From contig CAZCTW010000012.1 of assembly GCA_964501905.1 (NCBI GenBank), positions 12,755 through 76,754 on the forward strand: a DNA stretch of 64,000 nucleotides. The letters run 5' to 3'. Positions 34,972 to 44,557 of this stretch are shown here, one piece after another. The translations under genes were made by a program, and so were the position numbers. The notes under the pieces were generated by a model. The model searched no databases. It was not told the origin of the DNA and was given only the letters and a program-made list of their open reading frames with translations. Source of the stretch: B69-G16 sp964501905. Lineage in GTDB: Archaea; Thermoproteota; Thermoprotei; Thermofilales; B69-G16. Each line of letters starts with the position of its first letter. Within the stretch, counting starts at the first letter, position 1.

Positions 34972-36309
34972 ATGGAGAAATCAGATATTGTTATCGTAGG
35001 CGGTGGACCTGCAGGTTTCACGACGGCGCTAGTTTCCAGAACGCTGTACCCCGACAAAGAAGTCACACTTATTCGAAAAGAAGAAAAAGCGATGATTCCC
35101 TGCGGTATACCCTATATTCTCGCATCCCTCAATGGAAATGTAGACAAGGATATACTCCCCGATACGCCGCTCCTCAGCAAGAAAGTTAACATCGTTATAG
35201 ACGAGGTAACGAACATCGACAAATGTGATAAAATTGTTAAAACCGCTGGAGGAGATGAGATAAAGTATGAAAAATTAGTCTTGGCAACCGGCTCTGTCCC
35301 CCGTATACTCAAGCTACCCGGGGCAGACCTCAAAAACGTTTTCTACGTGTACAAGAATTATAACTACCTCAAGGAACTCGTAGACGCCGTCAGCGAAGCA
35401 GAGAACATAGTCATAGTCGGCGGCGGCTTCATAGGCTGCGAATTCGCCGACGAAATCGCCAACTTAGGTAAAAACGTGACTATAATCGAAGTTTTACCGC
35501 GCTGCCTTATGCTGAACTTCGACGAAGAATTCTGTGCGCTAGCTGAAGGAGAGCTAAGGAAGAAAGGAGTCGAAATAATAACAAATACCAAAGTTACGAA
35601 AATCGAGGGGAACGGTAAAGTCGGGGCAGTGAGGCTCTCGACGGGACGGGAAATACCCGCAGACCTCGCCATACTCTCGGTGGGAGCTGTACCCAACGTC
35701 GAACTCGCTAAGAAAACGTGCTTAAACATAGGGGAAAGCGGCGCTATAGTGGTTGATAGCTATCTAAAGACCTCAGATCCAAACGTATTTGCAGTGGGAG
35801 ACTGCGCCGAGAAAATAGACTTCTTCACTCAAAGACCTGCGAGAATAATGTTAGCCTCCGCGGCTGTGGCCGAGGCTAGAGTTGCAGCCGCAAATCTCTA
35901 CAAGCTGAGCATGGTCAGAGGCCCGTCCCTCACGTTCTCCACAAAGATAGGCGACATGTCATTAGCCGCCACAGGGCTCACCGAGTCCAGAGCCAGAAAC
36001 CTAGGGTTTGATGTAGTCGTTGGGTATGCTGAAACTGTGGATAAGCACCCTGGAGCGCTTCCAGGAGCCAAAAAGATCAAGCTGAAACTAATCGTAGCTA
36101 AAGGCTGCCTAACGATTCTCGGCTGCGAAGTTGCAGGTGGCCCGAGCGTAGCCGAATTAGCCAACGCGGCCGGCATCCTTATAGCTAAGAGAACTACGCT
36201 GTGCGAACTGCTTTCAATGCAGGTTGGTACGCATCCTTGGCTAACGGCATCGCCGATAGCATACTCGCTGCTAGCGGCAGCCGTTGATGCTTACAAAAAG
36301 CTAGCTTAA
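34972..36309 (+). CDS. FAD-dependent pyridine nucleotide-disulfide oxidoreductase (CoA-disulfide reductase/NADH oxidase type)
   Basis: A 445-aa flavoprotein: FAD site DIVIVGGGPAGFTTALVS (residues 5-22), redox Cys in IPCGIPY (about 45), NAD(P)H site NIVIVGGGFIGCEFADEIA (about 144-162), and the second FAD motif DPNVFAVGDCAE. The single Cys in SFxxC-like PCGIPY puts it with CoA-disulfide reductases, NADH oxidases and polysulfide reductases of the Npsr group. ATG 34972 has GGTGAT 4 nt upstream. Monocistronic. Substrate (O2, CoA disulfide or polysulfide) cannot be set from sequence. Confidence 0.85.
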   Translation: MEKSDIVIVGGGPAGFTTALVSRTLYPDKEVTLIRKEEKAMIPCGIPYILASLNGNVDKDILPDTPLLSKKVNIVIDEVTNIDKCDKIVKTAGGDEIKYEKLVLATGSVPRILKLPGADLKNVFYVYKNYNYLKELVDAVSEAENIVIVGGGFIGCEFADEIANLGKNVTIIEVLPRCLMLNFDEEFCALAEGELRKKGVEIITNTKVTKIEGNGKVGAVRLSTGREIPADLAILSVGAVPNVELAKKTCLNIGESGAIVVDSYLKTSDPNVFAVGDCAEKIDFFTQRPARIMLASAAVAEARVAAANLYKLSMVRGPSLTFSTKIGDMSLAATGLTESRARNLGFDVVVGYAETVDKHPGALPGAKKIKLKLIVAKGCLTILGCEVAGGPSVAELANAAGILIAKRTTLCELLSMQVGTHPWLTASPIAYSLLAAAVDAYKKLA

Positions 36310-36485
36310 CATTTAGCGAATAATATCTTATTTTGATTTTTAAACTAACTAGCCGTCTTCATTGTATTGTGATGGAAAACGTTGTCTAGATACCTAGATA
36401 CACCGATTAAAGGACATATAGACCGTGTCTGCTATAAACAATGATAAACATACATTGTATTTCTCCGCGGCATTTCACGTGGAGG

Positions 36486-37301
36486 CTATTTGGCTAACTC
36501 TCCGGCTTCCCTAATTACGGTTACAGCTCTACGATGTGGGACTCCCGCTAGGCGTTGAAGACCTTCAGGCTTCATAGACGCTAGGTCTCTCGCGAGCACT
36601 ATGCCGGCTTCCAGCAACTTTTTAATGGCGTAATCGTTTAGCGAGAAAAGCGCCGTCACGGGGTAAAGCCTTTTCTCTTCAACCATTTTCTCAAGCCCGC
36701 CTTCGCGAGGATATCGCCACCCTGTAAGCTTAATGCCTACACATCTGGAATATTCGAGAGCCTCGCTTGAAAACTTCGTATTCGTCGCTAGCCACACCTT
36801 ATCAAATTTTCCCTTTAAGTCTAAGAATCTCGCGTAAACATACAACGCGGTCTTCAGGCCTACGCGGATACCTGGGGAGTTGTGGTACTTACATTCAACC
36901 ATATACCTTACGCCGTTCTTTACAGCGATTATATCAACTTCATGAATAACGCACCTACCCCTAATTAGCCGGTTTACCTCTACCTCATAGCCGTAGGCTT
37001 TAAGCAATTTAGCGAAAAATTTCTCAAAGGGATAGCCCTGTGGTCCGAGCAACATTATGGATTCTTTCAACCGGTATTTGTTCGCGGCTGTAACGTCTTC
37101 CTGCAAGAGAATGTTTACTACGATGCGGTAAATCTCTCTGGTACTAATTTCTCTCCTTAGCCTTCTTGAAACCTCCTCTACGACCTTTATGGCTAAATCA
37201 TAACGCACTCCGGCTCTGAGAAGACTCTCGATGAGCTTCTCGGGGCTAAATCTCTCTTTTTCCCCTGAAGCTTTTACGACAAAGCTCTCTCTTGAAGACA
37301 T
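36486..37301 (-). CDS. ATP-cone, PD-(D/E)xK nuclease-like and helix-hairpin-helix fusion protein
   Basis: 271 aa in three modules. Residues about 5-85 form an ATP-cone (FVVKASGEKERFSPEKLIESLLRAG, quoted as FSPEKLIESLLRAG), the nucleotide sensor of ribonucleotide reductases. Residues about 90-200 are a restriction-like domain: CVIHEVDIIAVKNGVRYMVECKY carries the D and E-x-K residues. The end (LLEAGIVLARDLASMKPEGLQRLAGVPHRRAV) is a HhH-like DNA-binding pair. This archaeal family is known but unassigned. A nuclease regulated by (d)ATP level is a fair inference. Confidence 0.75.
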   Translation of the reverse strand: MSSRESFVVKASGEKERFSPEKLIESLLRAGVRYDLAIKVVEEVSRRLRREISTREIYRIVVNILLQEDVTAANKYRLKESIMLLGPQGYPFEKFFAKLLKAYGYEVEVNRLIRGRCVIHEVDIIAVKNGVRYMVECKYHNSPGIRVGLKTALYVYARFLDLKGKFDKVWLATNTKFSSEALEYSRCVGIKLTGWRYPREGGLEKMVEEKRLYPVTALFSLNDYAIKKLLEAGIVLARDLASMKPEGLQRLAGVPHRRAVTVIREAGELAK

Positions 37302-37486
37302 TATCCCATTTTTTGATTACTAGCCGCTTAATAGAAGTTTCCGATCGCTCCAAGGATAGAATGAAGAAATCTTAATTGTTCCTCTATGTTATTTGAGGAA
37401 GGATAAATAGGGGTTATGAGGAAATATCGATATGGACGATTTAAAGCAGGTTAGCGGAGAAATCGTTTGTAGAGGTAAGTTAGCGC

Positions 37487-38195
37487 ATGTCTAGGCTATT
37501 AGCTCTTCTCGAAGCTTCGCTCGTAAACTTTCCTATGGTCGACATCCTATATTCTCATTAAAATCGGATTAGAGGAACTACATCCATTTACATTTGCCGC
37601 GTACCGGTACGTAATCGCATCCATAATCGTAGCATCCTTCCTATTTATAAAGAGAGAAGAGCTCCTCCCCATTTTTATTATATTAGGATTTCTCGGCTAC
37701 TTTATGGCGCAAAGTTTGCAGTTCGTCGGACTGTTTTATTTACGTGCAGTAGAGGTTACTTTCCTACTCAACTTCACCCCTATTATCGTACTTATCTTAG
37801 AGGTTTTATTCCTGAGAGAAAAGCAGGCGCTATCTTAGAACGCGGAAGGTTGACGTCGCCGAGCTAACGGCGTACCCTATGAGCTTTGGCGCGATAAAGC
37901 CGCTACGAGTATTTTAAGCAAAATAACTCCTATACCCCCGTGGGCAGTGATAATAGTTCTATGGCTAAGCGTCGTTAACACAGCATTAGCTTTTGCGTTG
38001 TGGAACCACGCGTTTAAGATTCTTAAAGCTTTTGAGCTCTCGGTACTTCAGAATACCATGCTCATACAAATAAGCATACTATCTTGGATATTCCTAAATG
38101 AAAAACTTACACCAATGAGAATTTTGGGAATGGCCGTAGTTCTAGTAGGCGTCCTCATGGTTCAATTACTATACCCAAGGAAAATTAAACCCTAA
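37487..38195 (+). pseudogene. EamA/DMT-family transporter, broken
   Basis: Pieces in different frames give the EamA order: FLWSTSYILIKIGLEELHPF, AYRYVIASIIVASFLFIKR, FLGYFMAQSLQFVGLFYL, VEVTFLLNFTPIIVLILEVL, LREKQALS, then after a damaged stretch LWLSVVNTALAFALWNHAFK, SILSWIFLNEKLTPMRILGM. At least one frameshift near 37540, a stop near 37840 and a lost segment leave no continuous frame. Confidence 0.75.
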
Positions 38196-38308
38196 CCGCA
38201 GTTTTAAAACTCCCACATTTCACCAGACTACGCTATAGCCGCCGTAAAATCGGTTCCTAGGCTATGTAATGTTTATTATTGTTTTCAACTTTTTTAGATA
38301 GAACGCCT

Positions 38309-41077
38309 ATGAAGTTCATATCTACGCGTAAGCCTTCCTCAGGCATACCCCTCGGAGGATTAGGCACGGGTTCTGTCGAGATAAGACCTGACGGGTGTCT
38401 CTACGAGTGGCTGATATTTAACAATAAGCCTTGGAGCGGGTACGGCTCTCCCGAATTTCCGGTCGATAGGAAGGATTTTGTCTTCGCGGTTAGAGTAAAG
38501 TCTGAAAGTGAGGAGCCCGTAGTGAGGCTTCTCAGGACCGACTTGTGGGAGGAATGTGTAGATATAACGTACAGCGTGTTCTCAACAGTCATAAACCCCT
38601 ACCAGATGCCCTGGGTTAGGAGTGTAGAGGAGATAAAATTTGAAGGGCGTCCGCCTTTCGCCTTTCTCGAGTACTTAGACTCGGCGTTTAACGAGCTCGG
38701 CTTAGAGGCTTCCCTGGAGGCGTTTAGCCCGATGATCCCCGGCGATGTTGGAAACTCATCGATACCTGTCGCCATCTTTAAGTTTAACTTTAAGAACATG
38801 GGCGATAAAAAATTACAGATATCTCTGATGGCTTTAATGAAGAACCCGCACGGAGCGAGCGACGACGTTAAAGTAAGTAATGAAGTCGTGGAGAGCGATG
38901 GCTTCACGGCTTTATTGATGAAAGGCGAGGGGTTAAGCGAAAAGCATGGAATGCACCGGGGCGCGCTCGCCATAGCGTTTCTGGGACGGGCTACGGCGAC
39001 GGCAGATTTAGCCGTGAAGCGTGGTGATAAAAGGACGAAAGCGTATAGGTTGAGGCGGTTGCTGGTCGACTTCAGAGGCGATGGGGTTCTCAGCGGAGGA
39101 TCCAGTGCCGTGGCAGTAGGCGAGGAACTCTACGGAGCGCTAGCTAAGAACGTTGAGGTCGGGCCTGGAAAGGAAGCGGAAATAGTTTTCGTGTTGGCCT
39201 GGTTTTACCCAAACCACCTGGATTCCACGGATAAGCGGATAGGCCACTACTATGAGAACTTCTTTAGCTCCCCAATAGACGTGGTAGAATATGTGGTGCG
39301 TAACTTCGATAACCTCTACGCCAGGACAAGGGAGTTTATAGAGACTATGTACAAGGCTTGCTATGATGAATGGATAAGCGATCTAGCAGTATCCCAGGTT
39401 ACAACGTTAGCTAAATCGACTTGGCTTTCCAAGGACGGGCTCTTTGGAGTTTGGGAAGGAGGGCCCGGCTGTTGCGGCTTAAATACTGTTGACGTAGCTC
39501 TCTGGGCTATAACCGGTGTAGCTCTCCTCTACCCGGAGCTGGCTAAGAGCATGACAAAGCTCATGTCAAAGTTTATACTTAGGCCCGAGCTCACACCCTA
39601 CTATGAAGTATTCGCTTTAGCCTTCCCCGAGAATATGGCGCTATACAGAGAGCTGCTGAAAAGAGATCCGTCAATACAGCATAACGTCGAAAAGTTCAGG
39701 AAAGTATTGCGTGAGATAGTCAAACAGACCGGCAAGGATCCGACTGGTAGAGTACCCCACCTTCTCGCAGCATCTTTTGACGTAGTTGATAACTATGATA
39801 GGAGCGATTTAATGCCGGAGTATGTGTTAATAGCGTTACTCAACTATTACTGGACCGGCGACCTCGAATACCTTAAACAATTGTGGAGTTCAATAAAGGA
39901 TGTAATCGAGGCAATGCTCAGGCAACACGACAATGCAGGCTTAAAGTTGCCATATCACTCTCCGCCCTCTGGGTATGAGGGCTTTTCGCAGGCCGCTAGA
40001 GAACTCGCCGTAGATGAACGGCATAGACGGCTACTGGAATTCCTGCTGTCTGGGCCGATGTATATACCGACCACGGTGAATACATTCGACGCGCTAAGCC
40101 TGATGGGAATAGCCACGTTTACGTCCGATCTCTGGGTTGCATCGCTAAAAGCGGCCGTTGTGGCTGCGGAGAAGTTGGGCGATAACTACGCAGATGAGCT
40201 TAAGGAAATTTGTAGAGAAGCGATAATGAATTTTGTCGAGTGTCTCTGGAATGGGGAGTACTTCGATCTCTGGTATGATCCTCTGACTAGCTACAGGGAT
40301 GAAGCTTGTATGTCCGCCGCTTTGACTGGCGAGTGGTATCTAGGGGTTCTGCTAGGATTGGGCTACGCTGTGGATAGGGAGAAGGTGGTTTCGATGCTCA
40401 GGGCGGTGTATAAGTATAACTTTAAAAAGTGGGAAGGTTTGCTTAATGCAACGTATCCCGGCAAGCCCAGGCCTGCGTTAAAGGGCGATATGAGATACTT
40501 TAACGAAGTTGAGATACCTTACGCGGTTGGAGGTCAGATGGATACTCCGTGGACTGGTATCGAGATACCAGTCGCTGTGCACATGATCTGGGAGGGAATG
40601 ATTGAAGAGGGGTTGAGGATACTCAGAGCAGTTCATGAGAGATACGCTAGTTGGGGGCTCTACTGGAACCACATAGAGTGTGACGGCCACTACTTTAGAG
40701 TTTTATGCTCGCTTCTAATACCCAATGCTCTAGCCGGGGCTAGGTATATAGGCACAGCCAAGAAGTTAGAGATAAGCCCTAGGGTTAGCAGAAGTAGCTT
40801 TAAAGGACCCGTGCTGGCGCCGGGCGCGGTGCTCTCCTGTGAACAGGAGGAAAATGAGGGAGAACTCATGGTCAGGTTGAGAGTTAGGTTGGGCCGCTTG
40901 GCTGTCAACGAGCTAGAGCTCTTCGCTTCAAAACCCGTATTCAAGATTTCCGTAAAACTTAACGAAAAGGAGAGACGATGCAGCTACAATCAAGATGGCT
41001 CCAAGCTTAAAGTGTTACTCGATAGCTTAGAGTTGGAGGAGGGCGATGAACTTCTGCTTAAAGCTGTCTATGAGTAA
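38309..41077 (+). CDS. GH116 family glycoside hydrolase (beta-glucosidase/beta-xylosidase type)
   Basis: A 922-aa enzyme of the GBA2/SSO1353 type: N-terminal GIPLGGLGTGSVEIRPDG and an all-beta domain, then the catalytic (alpha/alpha)6 region with DRSDLMPEYVLIALLNYYWT, GGPGCCGLNTVDVALWA and the end section GQMDTPWTGIEIPVAVHMIW and HIECDGHYFR. Family enzymes cleave beta-glucosides, beta-xylosides or glucosylceramides; the archaeal ones are usually intracellular, and no signal peptide is visible. A TTG at 38279 would add ten residues; ATG 38309 gives the conserved start. It stands alone, away from any intact sugar importer. Confidence 0.85.
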   Translation: MKFISTRKPSSGIPLGGLGTGSVEIRPDGCLYEWLIFNNKPWSGYGSPEFPVDRKDFVFAVRVKSESEEPVVRLLRTDLWEECVDITYSVFSTVINPYQMPWVRSVEEIKFEGRPPFAFLEYLDSAFNELGLEASLEAFSPMIPGDVGNSSIPVAIFKFNFKNMGDKKLQISLMALMKNPHGASDDVKVSNEVVESDGFTALLMKGEGLSEKHGMHRGALAIAFLGRATATADLAVKRGDKRTKAYRLRRLLVDFRGDGVLSGGSSAVAVGEELYGALAKNVEVGPGKEAEIVFVLAWFYPNHLDSTDKRIGHYYENFFSSPIDVVEYVVRNFDNLYARTREFIETMYKACYDEWISDLAVSQVTTLAKSTWLSKDGLFGVWEGGPGCCGLNTVDVALWAITGVALLYPELAKSMTKLMSKFILRPELTPYYEVFALAFPENMALYRELLKRDPSIQHNVEKFRKVLREIVKQTGKDPTGRVPHLLAASFDVVDNYDRSDLMPEYVLIALLNYYWTGDLEYLKQLWSSIKDVIEAMLRQHDNAGLKLPYHSPPSGYEGFSQAARELAVDERHRRLLEFLLSGPMYIPTTVNTFDALSLMGIATFTSDLWVASLKAAVVAAEKLGDNYADELKEICREAIMNFVECLWNGEYFDLWYDPLTSYRDEACMSAALTGEWYLGVLLGLGYAVDREKVVSMLRAVYKYNFKKWEGLLNATYPGKPRPALKGDMRYFNEVEIPYAVGGQMDTPWTGIEIPVAVHMIWEGMIEEGLRILRAVHERYASWGLYWNHIECDGHYFRVLCSLLIPNALAGARYIGTAKKLEISPRVSRSSFKGPVLAPGAVLSCEQEENEGELMVRLRVRLGRLAVNELELFASKPVFKISVKLNEKERRCSYNQDGSKLKVLLDSLELEEGDELLLKAVYE

Positions 41078-41434
41078 TTTGGAAACTGGGATTAGCTAGA
41101 ACTTAGCAACTACCTCCCAGTTGACTATAACACTATCTTTAAGGCATGTCTAAGGGTTAGCTAGGCCTTGGCCCGGGAAGAAGGCGGCGTACTGTTCCCT
41201 ATGTCCGCGCGCCTTGTCGTAGAATATCCATATTCTCAGGGCTTTGACGCCTTTGACCATGCTTAGCTTGCCGCATATATCCCCATTTTACCATTTTCTG
41301 ACTACTAGTACTGTCTTCAGCGCCCTTAACAACATCTATATACTCTCCATAATATATAGCCCCGTTAACTCGGTTAGCAATCACAAGACGATTTACTCCG
41401 ATAATGCCATTGGACATTTCAATAATGACATTAA
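41078..41434. other. Intergenic region with a probable gene relic
   Basis: On the minus strand a frame reads LSMVKGVKALRIWIFYDKAR then GHREQYAAFFPGQGLANP and, after a stop, DSVIVNWEVVAKF. This looks like degraded coding sequence, but I recognise no family. The minus frame 41199-41438 is another frame of the same area and seems spurious. Confidence 0.3.
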
Positions 41435-42259
41435 TCAAATTTTAAACCTATACTTATTTTGCAGTATATTTGAAAATTCTTCGATGGTTAAGGGCAGTCT
41501 TTCACATTTCCCAAATATTTTCTTGTAGAGCCTTACGGCAAAGGGAGGCGTTAATCCAACCCTAGAGAGCAGAGCTTCGTTTGTTAAGATATCGTATTTG
41601 TCTCCCTTACCTATAGTAGCGCCGTCGTCCATAACGTATACTCTATCAGCGATTCGCGCCACAAATTCTATATTATGAGAAGTTACAACAATAGCCCTCT
41701 CCTTGCTGCGTAATTCTTTTATCAATTCTTCCAATTCATTTATCGCTTTTATACTCAAGTTTGCAGTGGGTTCATCGAATAAAATAATTTCAGGCTCATA
41801 CACTAGAATAGAAGCTATAGCCACTTTCTTCTTCTCGCCTATACTCAACCTATAGGGGGCTCTATCAAGCAAGTGGTTTACGCCTAACCGTTTAGCTATT
41901 TCATTAACCCTCACCTTAATCTCGTCCTCGCCTAGGTCGAGCTGTCTTAAAGCAAAAGCTATTTCATCATAAACAGTTGGATTGAAAAGCTGATCGTCGG
42001 GTTCTTGAAATACTAAACCAAGCTTTTTACGCACCTCGGGCAGTTGCTCCGTTAAAGGCTTACCATTTAGAAGGACCTCCCCCTTTTCAGGCTCTAACAG
42101 ACCGGTAGCGACGAGGAGAAGCGTTGTTTTACCGCATCCGTTTGCACCTATTATCGATACAACCTCGCCCTTGCTGACAGCTAGCTCGACTCCTCTGAGA
42201 GCTTTAATTCCACCAGGGTAGCTGTACCAAGCATTGCGCACCTCTAATAATGGCTTCAC
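41435..42259 (-). CDS. cbiO: ECF nickel/cobalt transporter ATPase
   Basis: A 274-aa energy-coupling ATPase: Walker A GANGCGKTT, Q-loop VFQEPDDQLFNPTVYDEIAF, signature LSIGEKKK, Walker B IILFDEPTANLS, H-loop VVTSHN, all in the CbiO/EcfA order. It overlaps cbiQ by 4 nt. With cbiM, N and Q it forms the whole metal importer; nickel is the probable substrate because of the NikR-like operator and the nickel enzymes at 51-58 kb. Confidence 0.9.
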   Translation of the reverse strand: MKPLLEVRNAWYSYPGGIKALRGVELAVSKGEVVSIIGANGCGKTTLLLVATGLLEPEKGEVLLNGKPLTEQLPEVRKKLGLVFQEPDDQLFNPTVYDEIAFALRQLDLGEDEIKVRVNEIAKRLGVNHLLDRAPYRLSIGEKKKVAIASILVYEPEIILFDEPTANLSIKAINELEELIKELRSKERAIVVTSHNIEFVARIADRVYVMDDGATIGKGDKYDILTNEALLSRVGLTPPFAVRLYKKIFGKCERLPLTIEEFSNILQNKYRFKI

Positions 42260-43029
42260 AGTTTCACCGTTAAAGCGGTCAGCGCTATTAATACGGCGGA
42301 AAGTAACAGAAGTAAATCGTAAAAACTTAATTTAAAAGGTTCGCTATGTTTTTTGACTATATTGTCGGAAAAGCTTCTAGCTTTTAAAGCCGCGTTGAGT
42401 CTTAACCCTCTCTCATAACCCCTTACCAGAAGATCGCCGATAATGCTGACATTGCCAAACCAGATAGTCTTATAGCTTGACTCGCCTAACATTCTAGCTT
42501 CTCTAGCCGCTATCATCCTACAGGTATCTCTGAGGAACATCGGAGTGTACTTTATCAAGAAACCAGTCATAAATACTAGCTCTTCGGGTAAGCCGATGCC
42601 CCGTAAGCCTTTTAAAAGCTTTAACCATCCTAGGTGGGCTATAATTACTATGAAGATAGAGGTGGCCGCGGTAGCTCTTAAAATTAGGAAAACGGCATCT
42701 TCCCAATTTCTATTTGAAATTTCCACTCCGCCAATCTGAGCTATTAATAGGGGGGATGAAACGGAAACTGCAATGAATAGGATAAATAATACTGGTTTAG
42801 CCCACCGTCTAAAATTTATTCTTAACAAAATACAAAGTACAAAACTAAAAAATATAATCATGAGCGGTACAGTGAAACCCGCGCTGAAGGAAGCTATAAA
42901 AGTGAGAACAATTGCCGAGAAAATTGCAATTGAGGGATTTAAAAAAACTTTAGGGTTTTCATAGTTTAAAATTTCAAATATCTCGGCTACCTCTTCTAGG
43001 AATATCGTCGTTAGCTTTTTCCGCGGCAT
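42256..43029 (-). CDS. cbiQ: ECF transporter transmembrane component
   Basis: A 257-aa CbiQ-type T component with 5-6 helices. The two coupling helices show Ala-Arg-Gly style motifs: ARMLGE near residue 150 and a following RGLRLNAALKARSF near 210-223, which contact CbiO. Adjacent to cbiN and overlapping cbiO. Confidence 0.85.
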   Translation of the reverse strand: MPRKKLTTIFLEEVAEIFEILNYENPKVFLNPSIAIFSAIVLTFIASFSAGFTVPLMIIFFSFVLCILLRINFRRWAKPVLFILFIAVSVSSPLLIAQIGGVEISNRNWEDAVFLILRATAATSIFIVIIAHLGWLKLLKGLRGIGLPEELVFMTGFLIKYTPMFLRDTCRMIAAREARMLGESSYKTIWFGNVSIIGDLLVRGYERGLRLNAALKARSFSDNIVKKHSEPFKLSFYDLLLLLSAVLIALTALTVKL

Positions 43030-43314
43030 TTACTTACTACCCATTATTTTGGATAATCCGATGCCTAGTCCGAGAACGGCGAATACTCCTATAAAACCTG
43101 CGATTATATATCCTATAGTATCGGGCAGTCCTGGAACCGTGTAGTCGAAGAACGGCGTCCAGTTGATATCCTCTGATATATCTTCAAGCCCTAAAGCTTC
43201 GGCTGCTAAATCCAAGGGCTCATGATAGCCGACCATATCCGCTAGTATAACGCCGAAAATTGGGCTAATAATTACCAAGGCGAAAGTTACTATAAGGGCT
43301 TTCTTTGATATCAT
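43030..43314 (-). CDS. cbiN: CbiN-like small subunit of nickel/cobalt ECF transporter
   Basis: A 94-aa protein with a helix at each end and an external loop between. The loop holds the PDGLE-type signature in diverged form (EDINWTPFFDYTVPGL), matching the NikN/CbiN C-terminal domain. ATG 43314; a TTG one codon earlier is possible. Sits between cbiM and cbiQ. Confidence 0.8.
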   Translation of the reverse strand: MISKKALIVTFALVIISPIFGVILADMVGYHEPLDLAAEALGLEDISEDINWTPFFDYTVPGLPDTIGYIIAGFIGVFAVLGLGIGLSKIMGSK

Positions 43315-43325
43315 CAACTACCACC

Positions 43326-43940
43326 TCATTTTATCAGGTGAGGAGCTCTCTTCTGAATATACGCGATGACTCCCGCTGTGATTATACCCTCAATTACTCC
43401 CAGCAGGGCATGCCACCCGCCCATCACGGACACTGTGACCGGTAGTTCGTAGATGAACTGGCTAGAAACTCCTAACTCGATTCCACAAACTATCCCCGCC
43501 AAGGTTATTCCTAGCCATCCTCCCAGGAAGGCTCCGAGGAGCTTGTACTTTTCGGGAAATATCTTATAGAATATGTATCCCACGAGGACGTCGACTATAG
43601 CCATGTTAAACACGTTTGCTCCTAGCGCCGTTATACCGCCATCGTGGAACACTAGACATTGGACGAAGAGAACGAGGAATAACGCTATATACCCTAACCA
43701 AGGTCCAAGAATTATCCCTGCCAATGCTCCTCCTACGAAATGTAGGCTCGTCCCCCCTGGTATCGGCCAGTTAAGCATTTGAGCTGCAAAGATGCCAGCG
43801 GCTAGGACAGATGCCAAAATCATTTGATCTTGGAGTTTTTCCTTTTTAACCTTGTAGAATGCGTAGCAACAGAACGCTATCATGATAATGTATGTAATTG
43901 CTGAAACTACAGGGTCTAGAAAACCATCTGGAATATGCAT
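43326..43940 (-). CDS. cbiM: CbiM/NikM metal-binding membrane component
   Basis: A 204-aa S component starting MHIPDGFLDP, the conserved N-terminus in which the amino group and His2 bind Ni2+ or Co2+. Helices carry GGTSLHFVGGALAGIILGPW and NVFNMAIVDVLVGYI as in NikM/CbiM. First gene of the operon, directly downstream of a NikR-like operator, hence nickel rather than cobalt is favoured. Confidence 0.9.
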   Translation of the reverse strand: MHIPDGFLDPVVSAITYIIMIAFCCYAFYKVKKEKLQDQMILASVLAAGIFAAQMLNWPIPGGTSLHFVGGALAGIILGPWLGYIALFLVLFVQCLVFHDGGITALGANVFNMAIVDVLVGYIFYKIFPEKYKLLGAFLGGWLGITLAGIVCGIELGVSSQFIYELPVTVSVMGGWHALLGVIEGIITAGVIAYIQKRAPHLIK

Positions 43941-43979
43941 GCTGACCCCATGTTTAGGAGGAAAAGAGGTTATATTTAA

Positions 43980-44007
43980 GTATTACCTTTTCATACAAAG
44001 GTAATAC
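43980..44007 (-). promoter_or_regulatory. NikR-type operator over the nickel-transporter promoter
   Basis: GTATTAC (43980-43986), 14 bp, GTAATAC (44001-44007): a perfect inverted repeat that in fact extends to AAGTATTACCTTT/AAAGGTAATACTT. Spacing and half-sites agree with the known NikR consensus class GTxTTAC-N13/14-GTAAxAC. The TATA-like cttaaatata (43972-43981, minus) abuts it. Confidence 0.75.
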
Positions 44008-44153
44008 TTAATTTGAGGAGGAGGCGTCGCCCCGGAAAAATATGAATATTCTGTTTAGAATTACTGAAAATTCTCGTGTTAGAAATAGTTTAAACGCTAT
44101 ACCTATGAGCGATATTTAAACGATGAGAGAGGCTACTTCAGTTTAGTAACGCG

Positions 44154-44516
44154 CTACGTTAATAGCGCCATTATAAAGTCTGCTATTTTAGGCGCGGCTC
44201 TGATGCCTATATAGACGAAAGCCGTTATTACGACAAGTTCTATCCCGAGCTTTAGATCAAGCTCGCCTAGCAGTACTGCCGCTCCTAAGTCGAAGACGGC
44301 GGCCACAACTACAGCGGCGGCAACGCCCCAACAGTTTAACACGTAGAGTAGAATTAGGAAGAATGGTATCCCCAGTAGACACCCGATAACTATAACTGCT
44401 ACGGGGTTTATTTTAGAAAGCTTTGCCTGGCTAGCTATCATAGCAGTCATTCTGGGGCAGGTGACGTAGAGGGCGAAAGCCAGAGATGCTACAAGAAGAG
44501 GGATAAAATTCTTCAC
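44154..44516 (-). CDS. Small hydrophobic membrane protein, unknown
   Basis: A 120-aa protein with about four helices (1-18, 39-61, 64-83, 92-113). No recognised domain. It lies 213 bp upstream of cbiM and 41 bp downstream of the secreted 489-aa protein, on the same strand as both. It might be part of the same metal-uptake neighbourhood. Confidence 0.5.
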   Translation of the reverse strand: MKNFIPLLVASLAFALYVTCPRMTAMIASQAKLSKINPVAVIVIGCLLGIPFFLILLYVLNCWGVAAAVVVAAVFDLGAAVLLGELDLKLGIELVVITAFVYIGIRAAPKIADFIMALLT

Positions 44517-44557
44517 GACACCTCACCGTCATGTGTAGAAGTCCAGTACTTAAATAT

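Noticed and set aside
41199..41438. 79-codon minus-strand frame after GH116
   Set aside because: Different frame from the better-looking relic in the same DNA; no domain and no SD.
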